From: DASSFZ01 sp036514635
GTDB taxonomy: Bacteria; Chloroflexota; Anaerolineae; Fen-1058
Assembly: GCA_036514635.1 (NCBI GenBank)
Contig: DATBWU010000239.1
Span: forward strand, 1-47,011
Direction of reading: 5' to 3'
DNA: 47,011 nucleotides
Shown: positions 1 to 7,582 of the stretch, piece after piece
Numbering within the stretch: the first letter of the stretch is position 1
Layout of the letters: the number at the start of each line of letters is the position of its first letter
Notes under the pieces: generated by a model
Databases searched by the model: none
What the model was told of the DNA's origin: nothing
The model's input: the letters and a program-made list of their open reading frames with translations, nothing else
Position numbers and translations under genes: made by a program

Positions 1-34
1 CCACAATCCGCAATCATCAATTCAAGGAGCGCTC

Positions 35-1015
35 ATGTCACTCAAGCAAGTCTTTCTGGACAATCCCGACCGTCGCTACATCATGTTCGGGGGCAAGGGG
101 GGATTGGGTAAGACGACGTTCTCTGCATCGACCGCCTACTGGCTGGCCGCGCAGGGGAAGAAGGTGCTGGTCTTCTCGGTCGATCCGCAAGCCAGCCTGT
201 CCGATATTTTCCAGCGGGACATTTTCGGCAAGGGGCCGACGCAGATCATGAACAACCTGTGGGCGCAGGAGATCGACGCCGACAGCCACATCAAAGAGTA
301 TCAGAACGAAATCCGCAAGAAGATTCTGGACATGTACGGCTTCGAGGCGGTGCCCGATGAGATCGAGCAGTACATTCAGGCGGCCAGCGCCGAGCCGGCG
401 ATGGAGGAGAGCGCAATCTTCGACGCGGTGGTGGATATCGTCGTCAAGGGCAGTTACGACTACTACATTTACGATCTGGTTCCGCTGGGCCACGCGCTGT
501 ATTACCTGAGCATGGCCAAGGTGTACGACGAGTGGATCAACCGCATCACTAAGCTGCGCGAGGAGATGCGCGAGTACGAGGAAATGGTCGCCCGGCTCAA
601 GTCGGAGAAGCAGACCGAAGAAGATGAGATTCTCAACGAACTGAATTATATCAAAGGGCGCATCAACGCCTCCAGTCGTATCCTGACTGACCGCGCCAAG
701 ACGGCCTTCTTCTTCGTCGTCGTGCCCGAAGAGATGATCATCCTCGATACGCTGAAGGCGGCCAAGTTGTTCGCCGCGTTCGACGTGCCGCTTGCCGGCT
801 ACGTCGTCAACCGAGTCGTGCCGCGCGAACTGCTCGGCCAGAACATCCCGGCGTATCTTCGCAACCGGATCGAGATGCAGGATAAGTACCTGGCGCGCAT
901 CCAGACCGAACTGGGCGATCAGGTGCGGGCGCACGTCCCCGAGCTGGAGCGTGACGTGACCGGCCTGCCGATGATCGAGAAGCTGGCCGGGATCATGTAC
1001 GGGAACGGCAAATAG
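35..1015 (+). CDS. ArsA/Get3-like ATPase, paralogue 1
   Basis: This is a 326-residue member of the ArsA/Get3 (TRC40) branch of the SIMIBI NTPases, expected to be a cytosolic dimer. The deviant Walker A loop GGKGGLGKTT is at about residues 19-28. Switch I (SVDPQASLSD) keeps the catalytic Asp. Switch II is altered: the usual DTAPTGHTLRLL reads DLVPLGHALYYL. The metal-binding Cys of true ArsA and the CxxC of Get3 are absent and no arsenic genes are nearby, so arsenite efflux is unlikely. AAGGAG lies 6 nt before the ATG. A second paralogue of identical length lies 520 bp downstream on the same strand. The client or partner is unknown. Confidence 0.88.
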   Translation: MSLKQVFLDNPDRRYIMFGGKGGLGKTTFSASTAYWLAAQGKKVLVFSVDPQASLSDIFQRDIFGKGPTQIMNNLWAQEIDADSHIKEYQNEIRKKILDMYGFEAVPDEIEQYIQAASAEPAMEESAIFDAVVDIVVKGSYDYYIYDLVPLGHALYYLSMAKVYDEWINRITKLREEMREYEEMVARLKSEKQTEEDEILNELNYIKGRINASSRILTDRAKTAFFFVVVPEEMIILDTLKAAKLFAAFDVPLAGYVVNRVVPRELLGQNIPAYLRNRIEMQDKYLARIQTELGDQVRAHVPELERDVTGLPMIEKLAGIMYGNGK

Positions 1016-1018
1016 GCC

Positions 1019-1214
1019 ATGCGTTTCAGCGAACTCGTACGGTTGCTCGAAGAAAGCGGCTTTCGGTTGGTGAAGGAGAAGGGGTCGATTCGCTATTATG
1101 CCAAACCCGGTGTGGACAGACTGATTCGGGTGGATTATCATAGTTCCTAAGGAAGTCCCAACCGGGACGTGCAATGCCATCCTGAAGGCAGCTGGCCTCA
1201 AGGAAAGGAAGTGA
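1019..1214 (+). pseudogene. hicA: HicA-type mRNA interferase toxin, frameshifted
   Basis: The frame opens MRFSELVRLLEESGFRLVKE and stops at TAA 1148-1150 after 43 codons. Skipping one base (T1148) restores the typical HicA C-terminus KEVPTGTCNAILKAAGL, ending at TGA 1212-1214. Position 24 begins GSIRYY where HicA proteins usually have GSHRHY, so the catalytic His position also looks substituted. HicA is a small double-stranded-RNA-binding-fold RNase that cleaves mRNA and is neutralised by HicB. The next gene is HicB-like and starts 4 nt later, which supports the identification. A one-base sequencing error would also explain the stop. Confidence 0.75.
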
Positions 1215-1218
1215 GTGT

Positions 1219-1467
1219 ATGCTTAAGCTCAAGTATTCTCTTGTTATCGAAGCCACTGATGATCCAATCTTCTTTGGCTTCTACTCGCCCACCCTGGAAG
1301 GTTTTACCGGGATAGGTCATTCGATCGAAGACTGCCTATACCAAGCTCGTTGGGGCATGGAGGAACACGTTACGCTGCTCAAGGCGCAAGGGCTGTCCGT
1401 TCCTGAGCCGGAGGCCAACCCGACAGTCGTCATTCAGAATGAAACACATTTGGCTGTGGCTTCGTGA
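1219..1467 (+). CDS. hicB: HicB-like antitoxin
   Basis: This 82-residue protein opens MLKLKYSLVIEATDDPIFFG and contains the HicB pattern FYSPTLEGFTGIGHSIEDCLYQARWGMEEH, the partial RNase H fold that binds HicA (given here by its ends: FYSP to MEEH). No separate DNA-binding domain is visible at the C-terminus. AGGAAAGG lies shortly before the ATG. The gene begins 4 nt after the frameshifted hicA, in the usual toxin-then-antitoxin order. With HicA broken the antitoxin may be a remnant, but its own frame is intact. Confidence 0.8.
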   Translation: MLKLKYSLVIEATDDPIFFGFYSPTLEGFTGIGHSIEDCLYQARWGMEEHVTLLKAQGLSVPEPEANPTVVIQNETHLAVAS

Positions 1468-1534
1468 TGCTCGTACACACTCCTGCAGCAAGAGCAGTCA
1501 TCAGTGACACTGATTCCTGTCAGATGAGGAAGCG

Positions 1535-2515
1535 ATGACCCAAATTGACACTTCGATGCGCGACTACTTCCAGTCGCATTCCAATCTCAAGTACGTCTTT
1601 TTCGGCGGCAAGGGTGGGGTGGGTAAAACGGTGCTGGCCGGCGTCACGGCGCAGTGGCTGGCCGGGCAGGGCCAACGCACGCTGCTGGCGTCGACGAACC
1701 CGGTGCACAGCCTGTCCGGCCTGTTGGGACAGGACGTGTTCGGCAAGCACGCGCCGGTGACGGGCGTGCCGAACCTGTGGGCCTACGAGATCGACACGAA
1801 GGACACGATCGAGCGCAGCAAGGTGGAGATCCGCGAGAAGATTCAGTGGTTCCTGAAGTTCGCCGACATCTCCACGAAGGCTGATAATTTCGTCGAATCG
1901 GCGACGATGAACCCGGCCTTTGAAGAGTCGGCCATGTTCGAGAATATGATTGAGCTGATGTTCAAAGCCGAATACGATGTGTACGTCTTCGACACCGCGC
2001 CGACGGCCAACGCCCGCCGGCTGCTGGGCATGTCCAAAGTCTATTCGCTGTGGGTGAACAAGATGCTGAAGAGCCGCGAGGAAGCCCGCAGCCTGCGCGA
2101 GCTGCTGTCGTTCACCAAGAAGAAAGAAGCCGATCCGCTGATGGATTATCTGATCAACTTCCGCGATCGAATGGAGCACGCTCGCGTGCTGCTGACCGAT
2201 CCGCAGCAGACGGCCTTCTTCTTCGTGACGTTGCCCGAAGCGCTGCCGATCGCGGTGATCACGCGCTTCATCGGTTGGTTCCACGAGTTCGGCATCCCGG
2301 TCGGCGGCGTGATCGTCAACATGCTGATCGACAAGCAGCAGGTCAAGCCCGATTCACCGGAGTTCGTCCGCAACCGCGTGGCGATGCAGGATCACTACAT
2401 GGGCGACATCTGGCAAAAGTTCGACGGCATGGTGCGCGCGACGGCTCCCCTGTACGAAAACGAAGTGCGCGGCACAGCCGCGATGGCGCGTATGGCGAAC
2501 GCCGTGTTTGCATGA
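1535..2515 (+). CDS. ArsA/Get3-like ATPase, paralogue 2
   Basis: This second 326-residue ArsA/Get3-like protein has Walker A GGKGGVGKTV at about residues 24-33. Switch I reads STNPVHSLSG, so the catalytic Asp of the family (STDP; D57 of yeast Get3) is Asn. Switch II is DTAPTANARRLL, with the two Thr kept but Gly-His changed to Ala-Asn. The adenine-loop region APLYENEVRG is well kept. GAGGAAGCG lies directly before the ATG. The stop overlaps the start of the next gene (ATGA). Its changes are complementary to those in paralogue 1, suggesting a heterodimer; that is inference. Confidence 0.87.
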   Translation: MTQIDTSMRDYFQSHSNLKYVFFGGKGGVGKTVLAGVTAQWLAGQGQRTLLASTNPVHSLSGLLGQDVFGKHAPVTGVPNLWAYEIDTKDTIERSKVEIREKIQWFLKFADISTKADNFVESATMNPAFEESAMFENMIELMFKAEYDVYVFDTAPTANARRLLGMSKVYSLWVNKMLKSREEARSLRELLSFTKKKEADPLMDYLINFRDRMEHARVLLTDPQQTAFFFVTLPEALPIAVITRFIGWFHEFGIPVGGVIVNMLIDKQQVKPDSPEFVRNRVAMQDHYMGDIWQKFDGMVRATAPLYENEVRGTAAMARMANAVFA

Positions 2516-2775
2516 CCGCGTCTCTCAATCGTTTTGATCGCATGCTGAGACAAGTGCTGTACGGCATGGCTATCCACGATCAGGTGCGCGCACTGGCGCG
2601 GCAGCGCGGCACGCTGGAGCATCTCTTTGTGCTGATCAGCTTCGGCGATCTGCTCGGCGTGCCGATCCTGCCACCCTATTACAGCCTGCGCCTGCTGCCG
2701 TTCGTCGTCCCTCTGATCAATAACTGGCGCAGGCGCATGTTGCGCGAGCGTGACCTGATCGATTCGATGTTCTGA
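2512..2775 (+). CDS. Small conserved-looking protein coupled to ArsA paralogue 2
   Basis: This 87-residue product starts at ATG 2512 inside the stop of the ArsA-like gene (ATGA overlap), so the two are probably translationally coupled. It begins MTASLNRFDRMLRQVLYGMA, has an Arg-rich helix, then a hydrophobic Pro-containing stretch (ISFGDLLGVPILPPYY, LLPFVVPLINNW) and a basic end. It could be peripherally membrane-bound. I do not recognise the family. Being last in the ArsA operon, it may be a partner or adaptor of the ATPases. Confidence 0.65.
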   Translation: MTASLNRFDRMLRQVLYGMAIHDQVRALARQRGTLEHLFVLISFGDLLGVPILPPYYSLRLLPFVVPLINNWRRRMLRERDLIDSMF

Positions 2776-2787
2776 GAAACGACGAAG

Positions 2788-2821
2788 GACGAATGACGAA
2801 CGTGCGCCTTCGTCATTCGTC
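2788..2821. terminator. Hairpin between convergent genes, built from a dispersed repeat
   Basis: GACGAATGACGAA (2788-2800) pairs perfectly with TTCGTCATTCGTC (2809-2821) over 13 bp with an 8-nt loop. A partial second copy of the right arm follows to 2836. It lies between the convergent ArsA operon and malQ, so it could end transcription both ways. A related inverted repeat sits inside the metH coding region at 32825-32887. Confidence 0.55.
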
Positions 2822-2842
2822 TTTAGTCATTCGTCTTGCCTC

Positions 2843-4348
2843 TTACCTCCCATCTCCTCCGTCCCGCCCGTACGCCTCCACCATCTCGCGCAGCCGGGTG
2901 CGATGCGTCTCGGTGAGCGCGCCCCCGCGAAAGCGCCAACCCCAGTTGCCCGCCGGGCGACCGGGGTAGTTCATTCGCGCTGTGCTGCCCAGGTTGAGAA
3001 CATCTTGCAGCGGAATCACCACCGTATCGGCCACCGAGCTCATCGCCAGGCGGATGAGATCGCTGGCGATGGCGCTGCCCGTGCGTCCCAGGTAGCGCTG
3101 CACAAACGAGCGCTCCTGGGGCGGAACCGACTTGAACCATCCCCGGCTGGTGTCATTATCATGTGTGCCGGTGTAGACCACGCAGTTGTTGGGATAGTTG
3201 TGCGGCAGGAACGGATTGGACGCATCGCCGCCGAATGCGAACTGGAGAACCTTCATGCCGGGAAACTCAAACCGATCGCGCAGCGCCTCGACTTCCGGCG
3301 TCACCACGCCCAGGTCTTCGGCGATGATCGGCAGCCTGCCCAGCGCCTTCTCGACCGCGCGGAAGATCGCTTCGCCCGGGCCGGGGAGCCACTGCCCATT
3401 GATCGCCGTCGATTCGGAGGCGGGCACCTCCCAGTAGCGCGTGAAGCCGATGAAGTGATCGATGCGCAGAATATCGACCTGCGTCAGCATCGCGCGGAAG
3501 CGATCGATCCACCAGGCATAGTCTTGCTGTTGCATCACCTCCCAGCGGTACAGTGGATTGCCCCACAACTGGCCGGTGGCGCTGAACAGGTCGGGCGGAA
3601 CGCCAGCGACGACGGTCGGCTTGCCGCACTCGTCGAGGAAGAACAGATCGGGGTGCGACCATACGTCCGCGCTGTCGTAGGCAACGAAGATCGGGATGTC
3701 GCCCACGATACGGATGCCGCGCTCGTTCGCGTATCGCTTGACGGCCAGCCACTGCCGGAAGAACAAAAACTGGATGATTTTATGCGCGAACACTTTGTCG
3801 GCGAGCCGCTGGCTCCACTGCGTGACGGCATCCGGCGCGCGCTTGACGATGGCCGCGTCCCACGTATTCCACACCGCGCCGCCGTGCGCGTCTTTCAACG
3901 CCATGAACAACGCGAAGTCGTCCAGCCAACCGGCGTTCTCCCGGCAAAAGGTCTCGAACTCTGCCGCCAGCGATTCATTCACATTGGAATTGAGGCGCTG
4001 CGCGGCCCGATGGAGCAAGCCCAGCTTATACGGAATCACCCTGCCATAATCGACGCGGCTGGTCGGGAACCTCGGCACGTGCTGCACGTCGCCGGGCGTG
4101 AGCAGCCGATCTTCGATCAGCCTGTCCGGGCTGATCAGCAGCGGATTACCCGCGAATGCCGAGAAGCATTGATACGGCGAGTCGCCGTAGCCGGTCGGGC
4201 CGAGCGGGAGCACTTGCCACAGGCTCTGCCGGGCTTCGACGAGAAAATCGACGAAGCGGTACGCCTCGTCGCCCAGATCGCCGATGCCGTATCGGCCCGG
4301 CAGTGAAGTTGGGTGCAGCAAGATGCCGCTGGAACGAGGGAATCTCAA
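2843..4348 (-). CDS. malQ: 4-alpha-glucanotransferase (amylomaltase)
   Basis: This 501-residue GH77 enzyme transfers alpha-1,4-glucan segments in the cytosol during maltodextrin or glycogen use. The N-terminus has the MalQ signature (SSGILLHPTSLPGRYGIGDL, then WQVLPLGPTGYGDSPYQ). Catalytic residues are readable: Asp297 in RIDHF, Glu344 in IIAEDLG and Asp397 in GTHDNDT, close to their positions in bacterial amylomaltases. The length is normal. It is last in a minus-strand series (RidA, response regulator, Nudix, malQ) whose gaps hold repeats, so co-transcription is uncertain. A GH13 alpha-glucosidase at 43358 could act in the same sugar metabolism. Confidence 0.95.
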   Translation of the reverse strand: MRFPRSSGILLHPTSLPGRYGIGDLGDEAYRFVDFLVEARQSLWQVLPLGPTGYGDSPYQCFSAFAGNPLLISPDRLIEDRLLTPGDVQHVPRFPTSRVDYGRVIPYKLGLLHRAAQRLNSNVNESLAAEFETFCRENAGWLDDFALFMALKDAHGGAVWNTWDAAIVKRAPDAVTQWSQRLADKVFAHKIIQFLFFRQWLAVKRYANERGIRIVGDIPIFVAYDSADVWSHPDLFFLDECGKPTVVAGVPPDLFSATGQLWGNPLYRWEVMQQQDYAWWIDRFRAMLTQVDILRIDHFIGFTRYWEVPASESTAINGQWLPGPGEAIFRAVEKALGRLPIIAEDLGVVTPEVEALRDRFEFPGMKVLQFAFGGDASNPFLPHNYPNNCVVYTGTHDNDTSRGWFKSVPPQERSFVQRYLGRTGSAIASDLIRLAMSSVADTVVIPLQDVLNLGSTARMNYPGRPAGNWGWRFRGGALTETHRTRLREMVEAYGRDGGDGR

Positions 4349-4385
4349 TTCGATCCTTTCGCTTATCGCCTATCGCGTATCGCGG

Positions 4386-4440
4386 ATAGTTTATCTCTAA
4401 TCTCCAACCGCCAACCTCCAATCTCCAATCGCTAACTCCC
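4386..4440. repeat. Word-repeat array (CTCCAATC / CCAACC type)
   Basis: The gap between malQ and the Nudix gene carries imperfect copies of TCTCCAAYCKCCAACC-like words, preceded by CGCCTATCGCGTATCGCGGA. The array reaches the 3' end of the Nudix gene. The same word type occurs inside the penicillin-binding protein gene (26498-26568) and in the SAM riboswitch insert (29893-29967). Confidence 0.6.
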
Positions 4441-5064
4441 GACTCGACTTTGCAGGGCGGCTGCGAACTCACTCAGCACCATCGCCGTCGCGCCCCACAC
4501 CTTGTGTCGCCCGATTTGAAAGAACGGCACCTCCACCTCCAGGCCGCGTATCGTCCATACTTCCCGGCGCACTACACCCGGATCGAACAACGTCGCCAGC
4601 GGCACTTCGATCAACTCGGCTACTTCGCGCTCCCACACCTTGAAGGCCGGCCGCTCGGGCAGGGCAGCGACGTATGGTGTGATCAAGAATCCACTCGGCG
4701 GAACGTACAGCGGCGATAGCGCACCCAGCTCCCAAGCCGGATCGACGCTGATGCCGATCTCCTCGCGCGTCTCGCGCAGCGCCGTGTCGAGCAGCGACTC
4801 ACCGTCCTCCTGCGCGCCGCCCGGCAGCGAAATCTGCCCCTTGTGCGCTTCAACGTCGTCCGTCCGGCGCGTGAGCGGAAAGTGCAGCGCACCGCCGATC
4901 CGGTACAGCGCGATCAAAACGCCCGCCGGTCGCGCGTCAGCGGGGGGGGCCACATAGAGTTGCTCGATGCGGTAGGGCGGCGCCAGTTTGATCTGGGCAA
5001 CCACACCCGGCAATGGCCGAGCCAGTGCGGCTCGAATCTCTTCAACCGTGAGAGAACCCATCAC
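4432..5064 (-). CDS. Nudix hydrolase, CoA pyrophosphatase-like
   Basis: This 210-residue protein has a complete Nudix box, LPGGAQEDGESLLDTALRET followed by REEIGI, matching Gx5Ex7REUxEExGU and binding Mg2+ for nucleoside-diphosphate-X hydrolysis. The LPGG opening of the box and the domain layout resemble the NUDT7/8-like (YeaB) CoA pyrophosphatases. The substrate is not proven by sequence. It lies downstream of a response regulator on the same strand. The 63-bp gap between them is almost wholly a word-repeat array. Confidence 0.85.
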   Translation of the reverse strand: MMGSLTVEEIRAALARPLPGVVAQIKLAPPYRIEQLYVAPPADARPAGVLIALYRIGGALHFPLTRRTDDVEAHKGQISLPGGAQEDGESLLDTALRETREEIGISVDPAWELGALSPLYVPPSGFLITPYVAALPERPAFKVWEREVAELIEVPLATLFDPGVVRREVWTIRGLEVEVPFFQIGRHKVWGATAMVLSEFAAALQSRVGS

Positions 5065-5069
5065 TGACC

Positions 5070-5142
5070 TACTATCCCACTAGCTAACCATCCCACTAAC
5101 CAACCATCCCACTAACCAACCATCCAACTATCCAACTATCTT
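5070..5142. repeat. GTTGGATAG-type word array (sense to the minus-strand genes)
   Basis: On the minus strand this region repeats GTTGGATAG, GGTTGGTTAG and GTGGGATGG in tandem with small variations. It begins inside the last codons of the response regulator and supplies its stop codon. Similar arrays in the same orientation relative to the upstream gene lie at 21940, 27730 and 29301. Confidence 0.75.
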
Positions 5143-5805
5143 ATAGCCCACACCCGCCACCGTCTCGATCTGCGCCGAACTTCCGGCGAGTTTCTTGCGC
5201 AGGTGTGCCACGTGTACGTCGACCGTGCGCGTCTGCCCGGCGAAGTCGTACCCCCAGGCCAGTTCCAGCAATTTCTCGCGACTGAGGACGAAGCCTTTGT
5301 TCTCGGCCAGCGTGCGCAGGCACTCGAATTCCTTCGCGCGCAGATCGATCAGCCGGTCGGCCACGTGCACCTCGTGTCGCGCCGGGTCGATGGTCAGGTC
5401 ACCGATGTGGATCGTCTGTCCGGGCGTGCCGGCGCGCTCGGAGCGGCGCAGAATGGCCTTGATGCGTGCCACCAGCTCGCGCGGATTGAACGGCTTGGTC
5501 ATGTAATCGTCCGCGCCCAGTTCCAACCCGACGATCTTGTCCACGTCGTCATCGCGCGCGGTGAGCATGATGATCGGCAGGCCGCGCTGATCGCCGACCC
5601 GCACGCGGCGGCACACTTCCCACCCGTCGATGACCGGCAGCATCAGGTCGAGCACGATCAGCGCCGGCTTGAGCGCGTCGATCTTTTCCAGTGCTGCCTG
5701 GCCATCGCCCGCCGACTCGACGCGATAGCCTTCCTGTTGAAGGTACAGCCTCGCCAGCTCGACAATATTCACTTCGTCATCGACAACCAAAATCGTCTCT
5801 TTCAC
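5128..5805 (-). CDS. OmpR/PhoB-family response regulator
   Basis: This 225-residue regulator has an N-terminal receiver with acidic pocket DDE (residues 9-11), phospho-acceptor Asp53 in VLDLMLP and Lys in MTKPFNPREL. A winged-helix DNA-binding domain follows (about residues 130-225: LTIDPARHEVHVADRLIDLR, then TRTVDVHVAHLRKKL). The start is GTG at 5805. No kinase is adjacent; the HAMP/HisKA kinase at 27843 is the nearest PhoR-like candidate. The usual GVGYxF end is extended to GVGYKIVG, the last codons and the stop (GTT GGA TAG) coming from a word repeat. Confidence 0.92.
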   Translation of the reverse strand: MKETILVVDDEVNIVELARLYLQQEGYRVESAGDGQAALEKIDALKPALIVLDLMLPVIDGWEVCRRVRVGDQRGLPIIMLTARDDDVDKIVGLELGADDYMTKPFNPRELVARIKAILRRSERAGTPGQTIHIGDLTIDPARHEVHVADRLIDLRAKEFECLRTLAENKGFVLSREKLLELAWGYDFAGQTRTVDVHVAHLRKKLAGSSAQIETVAGVGYKIVG

Positions 5806-5827
5806 CCCACATCACTTCTCACTTCAA

Positions 5828-5889
5828 CATTCCCCTTCTACATTCTGCCTTCTACATTCTACATTCTGCATTCTACATTCTGCATTCTA
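5828..5889. repeat. ATTCTACATTCTGC word array
   Basis: The gap between ridA and the response regulator is made of tandem imperfect ATTCTACATTCTGC units. On the minus strand they read GAATGTAGAATGCAG and run into the ridA stop codon. The same word occurs upstream of the sensor kinase at 27797-27830. No regular spacer is present, so this is not a CRISPR. Confidence 0.75.
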
Positions 5890-6333
5890 TCTTGCGCATT
5901 CTGCGACCGCTTCAATCTCCACCAACGCGCCCAGTGGCAGCGCCGCGACCTGAACCGTGCTGCGGGCGGGTGGATTCGCCGGAAAAAACTCGGCGTAGAC
6001 GGCGTTCATCGCCGCGAACTGGCCCAGGTCGACCATGAACACGGTCGTCTTGGCGACACGCTCCAGCGACGTGCCTGCCGCTTCGAGAACCGCCTTGATG
6101 TTATTCAGCGCCCGGCGCGCCTGGTCTTCTATGCCACCCTCGATCAGTTTCCCCACAGCCGGATCGATCGCTACCTGACCGGCGGTGTACACCAGCGATC
6201 CCGTCCGGATCGCCTGTGAATAGGGGCCGATGGCCCTGGGCGCAGAATCGGTGTGGATGACTCGTCGCGCCGGCCTGGCAACTGCGCGGCGTCGCGGCGC
6301 GAGTTTCTTAGCGGCTGGTTTACGTGCAGTCAT
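5887..6333 (-). CDS. ridA: RidA/YjgF family enamine/imine deaminase
   Basis: This 148-residue product hydrolyses reactive enamine/imine intermediates from PLP enzymes, or is a relative of that family. RidA features include APRAIGPYSQAI, the TAGQVAIDP segment and the strand ARSTVQVAALPLGALVEIEAVA. The usual catalytic Arg is in PARSTVQV. Start: ATG 6333 with AGGAG 8 nt upstream. A longer frame to 6381 is rejected because a strong promoter overlaps it. The N-terminus has a Lys/Arg/Ala-rich extension of about 25 residues (TARKPAAKKLAPRRRAVARP) that most RidA lack. The end AECAR runs into the word repeat. Confidence 0.9.
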   Translation of the reverse strand: MTARKPAAKKLAPRRRAVARPARRVIHTDSAPRAIGPYSQAIRTGSLVYTAGQVAIDPAVGKLIEGGIEDQARRALNNIKAVLEAAGTSLERVAKTTVFMVDLGQFAAMNAVYAEFFPANPPARSTVQVAALPLGALVEIEAVAECAR

Positions 6334-6362
6334 GGGGACATCTCCTGGCTGAAATCTCGCCG

Positions 6363-6391
6363 ATTCTACAGTGCGAGACAAATGATGTCAA
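6363..6391 (-). promoter_or_regulatory. Sigma70-type promoter for ridA
   Basis: On the minus strand TTGACA (6391-6386) is separated by exactly 17 bp from TAGAAT (6368-6363). Transcription would start about 23 nt before the ridA ATG. This supports the shorter reading frame for ridA. Confidence 0.75.
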
Positions 6392-6509
6392 CATACACGC
6401 TGAACCATCCCAATGGCAAACATCTCACCAACAGACCGCCAACCCATAAAAGTCCTAAAACTGCGAAAATCAGAAAAACTGGAGTCAGGGTTCTGATCGG
6501 GAGCGGCCA

Positions 6510-7025
6510 ATGAAAGATCTCATGAGCACCCGTGAAGTTGCTCACATGTACCAGGTGACCAGCGCGGCTGTCCTGAACTGGATTCACACCGGCAAGCTGA
6601 AGGCATACGCGACACCTGGAGGCCATTATCGCGTAGCACGAGAAGACCTGGATGCGTTCGCGCGTGAGTACAGCCCTCCGCCTGCGCCGCGCAGCCTGCC
6701 TTCCGATCTGCGCCTGTTGCTGGTGGGGGCCGATCACGACTTTTTCGAGCGCCTGCGCAACGCGGTTCAATTCCGCTGGCCATTGGCGCAAGTCGAGCAC
6801 GCCTGCACCGAATTTGAAGTCGGCTGGTGGCTGGCGCGTCTGCGACCCGGCTATATCGTCATCCAACCCGATCGTGTGTCGGTGGATCTGCTGGAGCACT
6901 GCCGCAGCCTGGTTGGCGAGGGACTGCATGAGACCTCACTGGTCGAACTGGGCGGCAACACGGACGACGGCCTGGGCGAGTGGATCAATCAACTTGGCGC
7001 TGACCGCGTGAGCGATAAACGCTAA
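6510..7025 (+). CDS. MerR/BldC-like HTH fused to a pseudo-receiver
   Basis: This 171-residue protein has residues 5-52 (MSTREVAHMYQVTSAAVLNW, GKLKAYATPGGHYRV, REDLDAF) forming an excisionase/BldC-type winged HTH. Residues 66-160 have receiver-like spacing (LRLLLVGADHDFFERLRNAV to LVELG), but the acidic pair is GAD and the phosphorylation site is in IVIQPD without the DxxMP context. It is probably a phosphorylation-independent regulator. GGGAGCGGCC lies before the ATG. It heads the signalling cluster to 13799 and may control that cluster or be its output; this is inferred from position only. Confidence 0.8.
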   Translation: MKDLMSTREVAHMYQVTSAAVLNWIHTGKLKAYATPGGHYRVAREDLDAFAREYSPPPAPRSLPSDLRLLLVGADHDFFERLRNAVQFRWPLAQVEHACTEFEVGWWLARLRPGYIVIQPDRVSVDLLEHCRSLVGEGLHETSLVELGGNTDDGLGEWINQLGADRVSDKR

Positions 7026-7065
7026 GCAAGTGACCCGAATGGAATGCACCTGGAGAAAGGCAAGT

Positions 7066-7194
7066 ATGCGATCATCTGATTCTTCATCCCAACCGACTGC
7101 GCGCGATTACGTTCTGCTCATCGTCCTGGTTGCCGGCATCGCTCTCACGGCGTTGACCATCCTGGCACCACAGGTGGTTGACCTGCTGAAATGA
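7066..7194 (+). CDS. 42-residue single-pass membrane peptide
   Basis: This short frame begins MRSSDSSSQPTARDYVLLIV and continues with one hydrophobic segment of about 24 residues ending VVDLLK. GGAGAAAGG lies 5 nt before the ATG. It fits between the HTH protein and the receiver, with only 7 nt to the next start codon. One transmembrane helix with the N-terminus likely cytosolic is predicted by eye. I do not recognise it. It could be a small regulator of the membrane kinase two genes on. Confidence 0.6.
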   Translation: MRSSDSSSQPTARDYVLLIVLVAGIALTALTILAPQVVDLLK

Positions 7195-7201
7195 GGACCT
7201 C

Positions 7202-7582
7202 ATGAATTCACCCACGATTCTCGTCGTAGAAGATAGCCCACTCAACCGAAAGCTGGTCGAAACGGTTCTCAAGCCGCACGGGTACCGCGTGATCACGGCG
7301 GAAAACGGCCAGGCCGGCGTCGAAGCGGCGCTGCGCGAGCATCCCGATCTGATTCTGATGGACGTGATGATGCCGGTGATGAACGGCTACGATGCAACGC
7401 GCCGCCTCAAAGACAACCGCGAAACATCCCGCATCCCGGTTGTGGCGCTGACCGCCAGTGCCATGCCGCACGAGCGCGATCAGGCCATGGAGGCCGGCTG
7501 CGACGGCTACATCAGCAAACCGATCGACACACGCGCCTTTCCAGGACAAATTCAGCATTTCCTCAGCCGAGACACTTTATGA
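7202..7582 (+). CDS. Single-domain response regulator (DivK/CheY-like)
   Basis: This 126-residue protein is only a receiver domain. The acidic pocket is ED (residues 10-11), the phospho-acceptor is Asp54 in LILMDVMMP, the switch Thr is in VALTASAM, and Lys is in GYISKPIDTR. There is no output domain, so it probably shuttles phosphate or binds a partner. Its stop overlaps the start of the giant kinase (ATGA at 7579), implying translational coupling and membership in the same phosphorelay. Confidence 0.93.
   Translation: MNSPTILVVEDSPLNRKLVETVLKPHGYRVITAENGQAGVEAALREHPDLILMDVMMPVMNGYDATRRLKDNRETSRIPVVALTASAMPHERDQAMEAGCDGYISKPIDTRAFPGQIQHFLSRDTL

Noticed and set aside
38..1201. Long open frame antisense to ArsA paralogue 1
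   Set aside because: It lies wholly opposite a clear ATPase gene and its His/Leu/Asp-rich translation has no domain pattern. Such frames are common in GC-rich DNA.
35..2775. Arsenic resistance operon
   Set aside because: The ATPases lack the metalloid-binding Cys of ArsA, and no arsB, arsC, arsR or arsD is present.
5065..5142. CRISPR array
   Set aside because: The repeated words are short and contiguous, without constant repeats and unique spacers; no cas genes are present. The same applies to the other word arrays.
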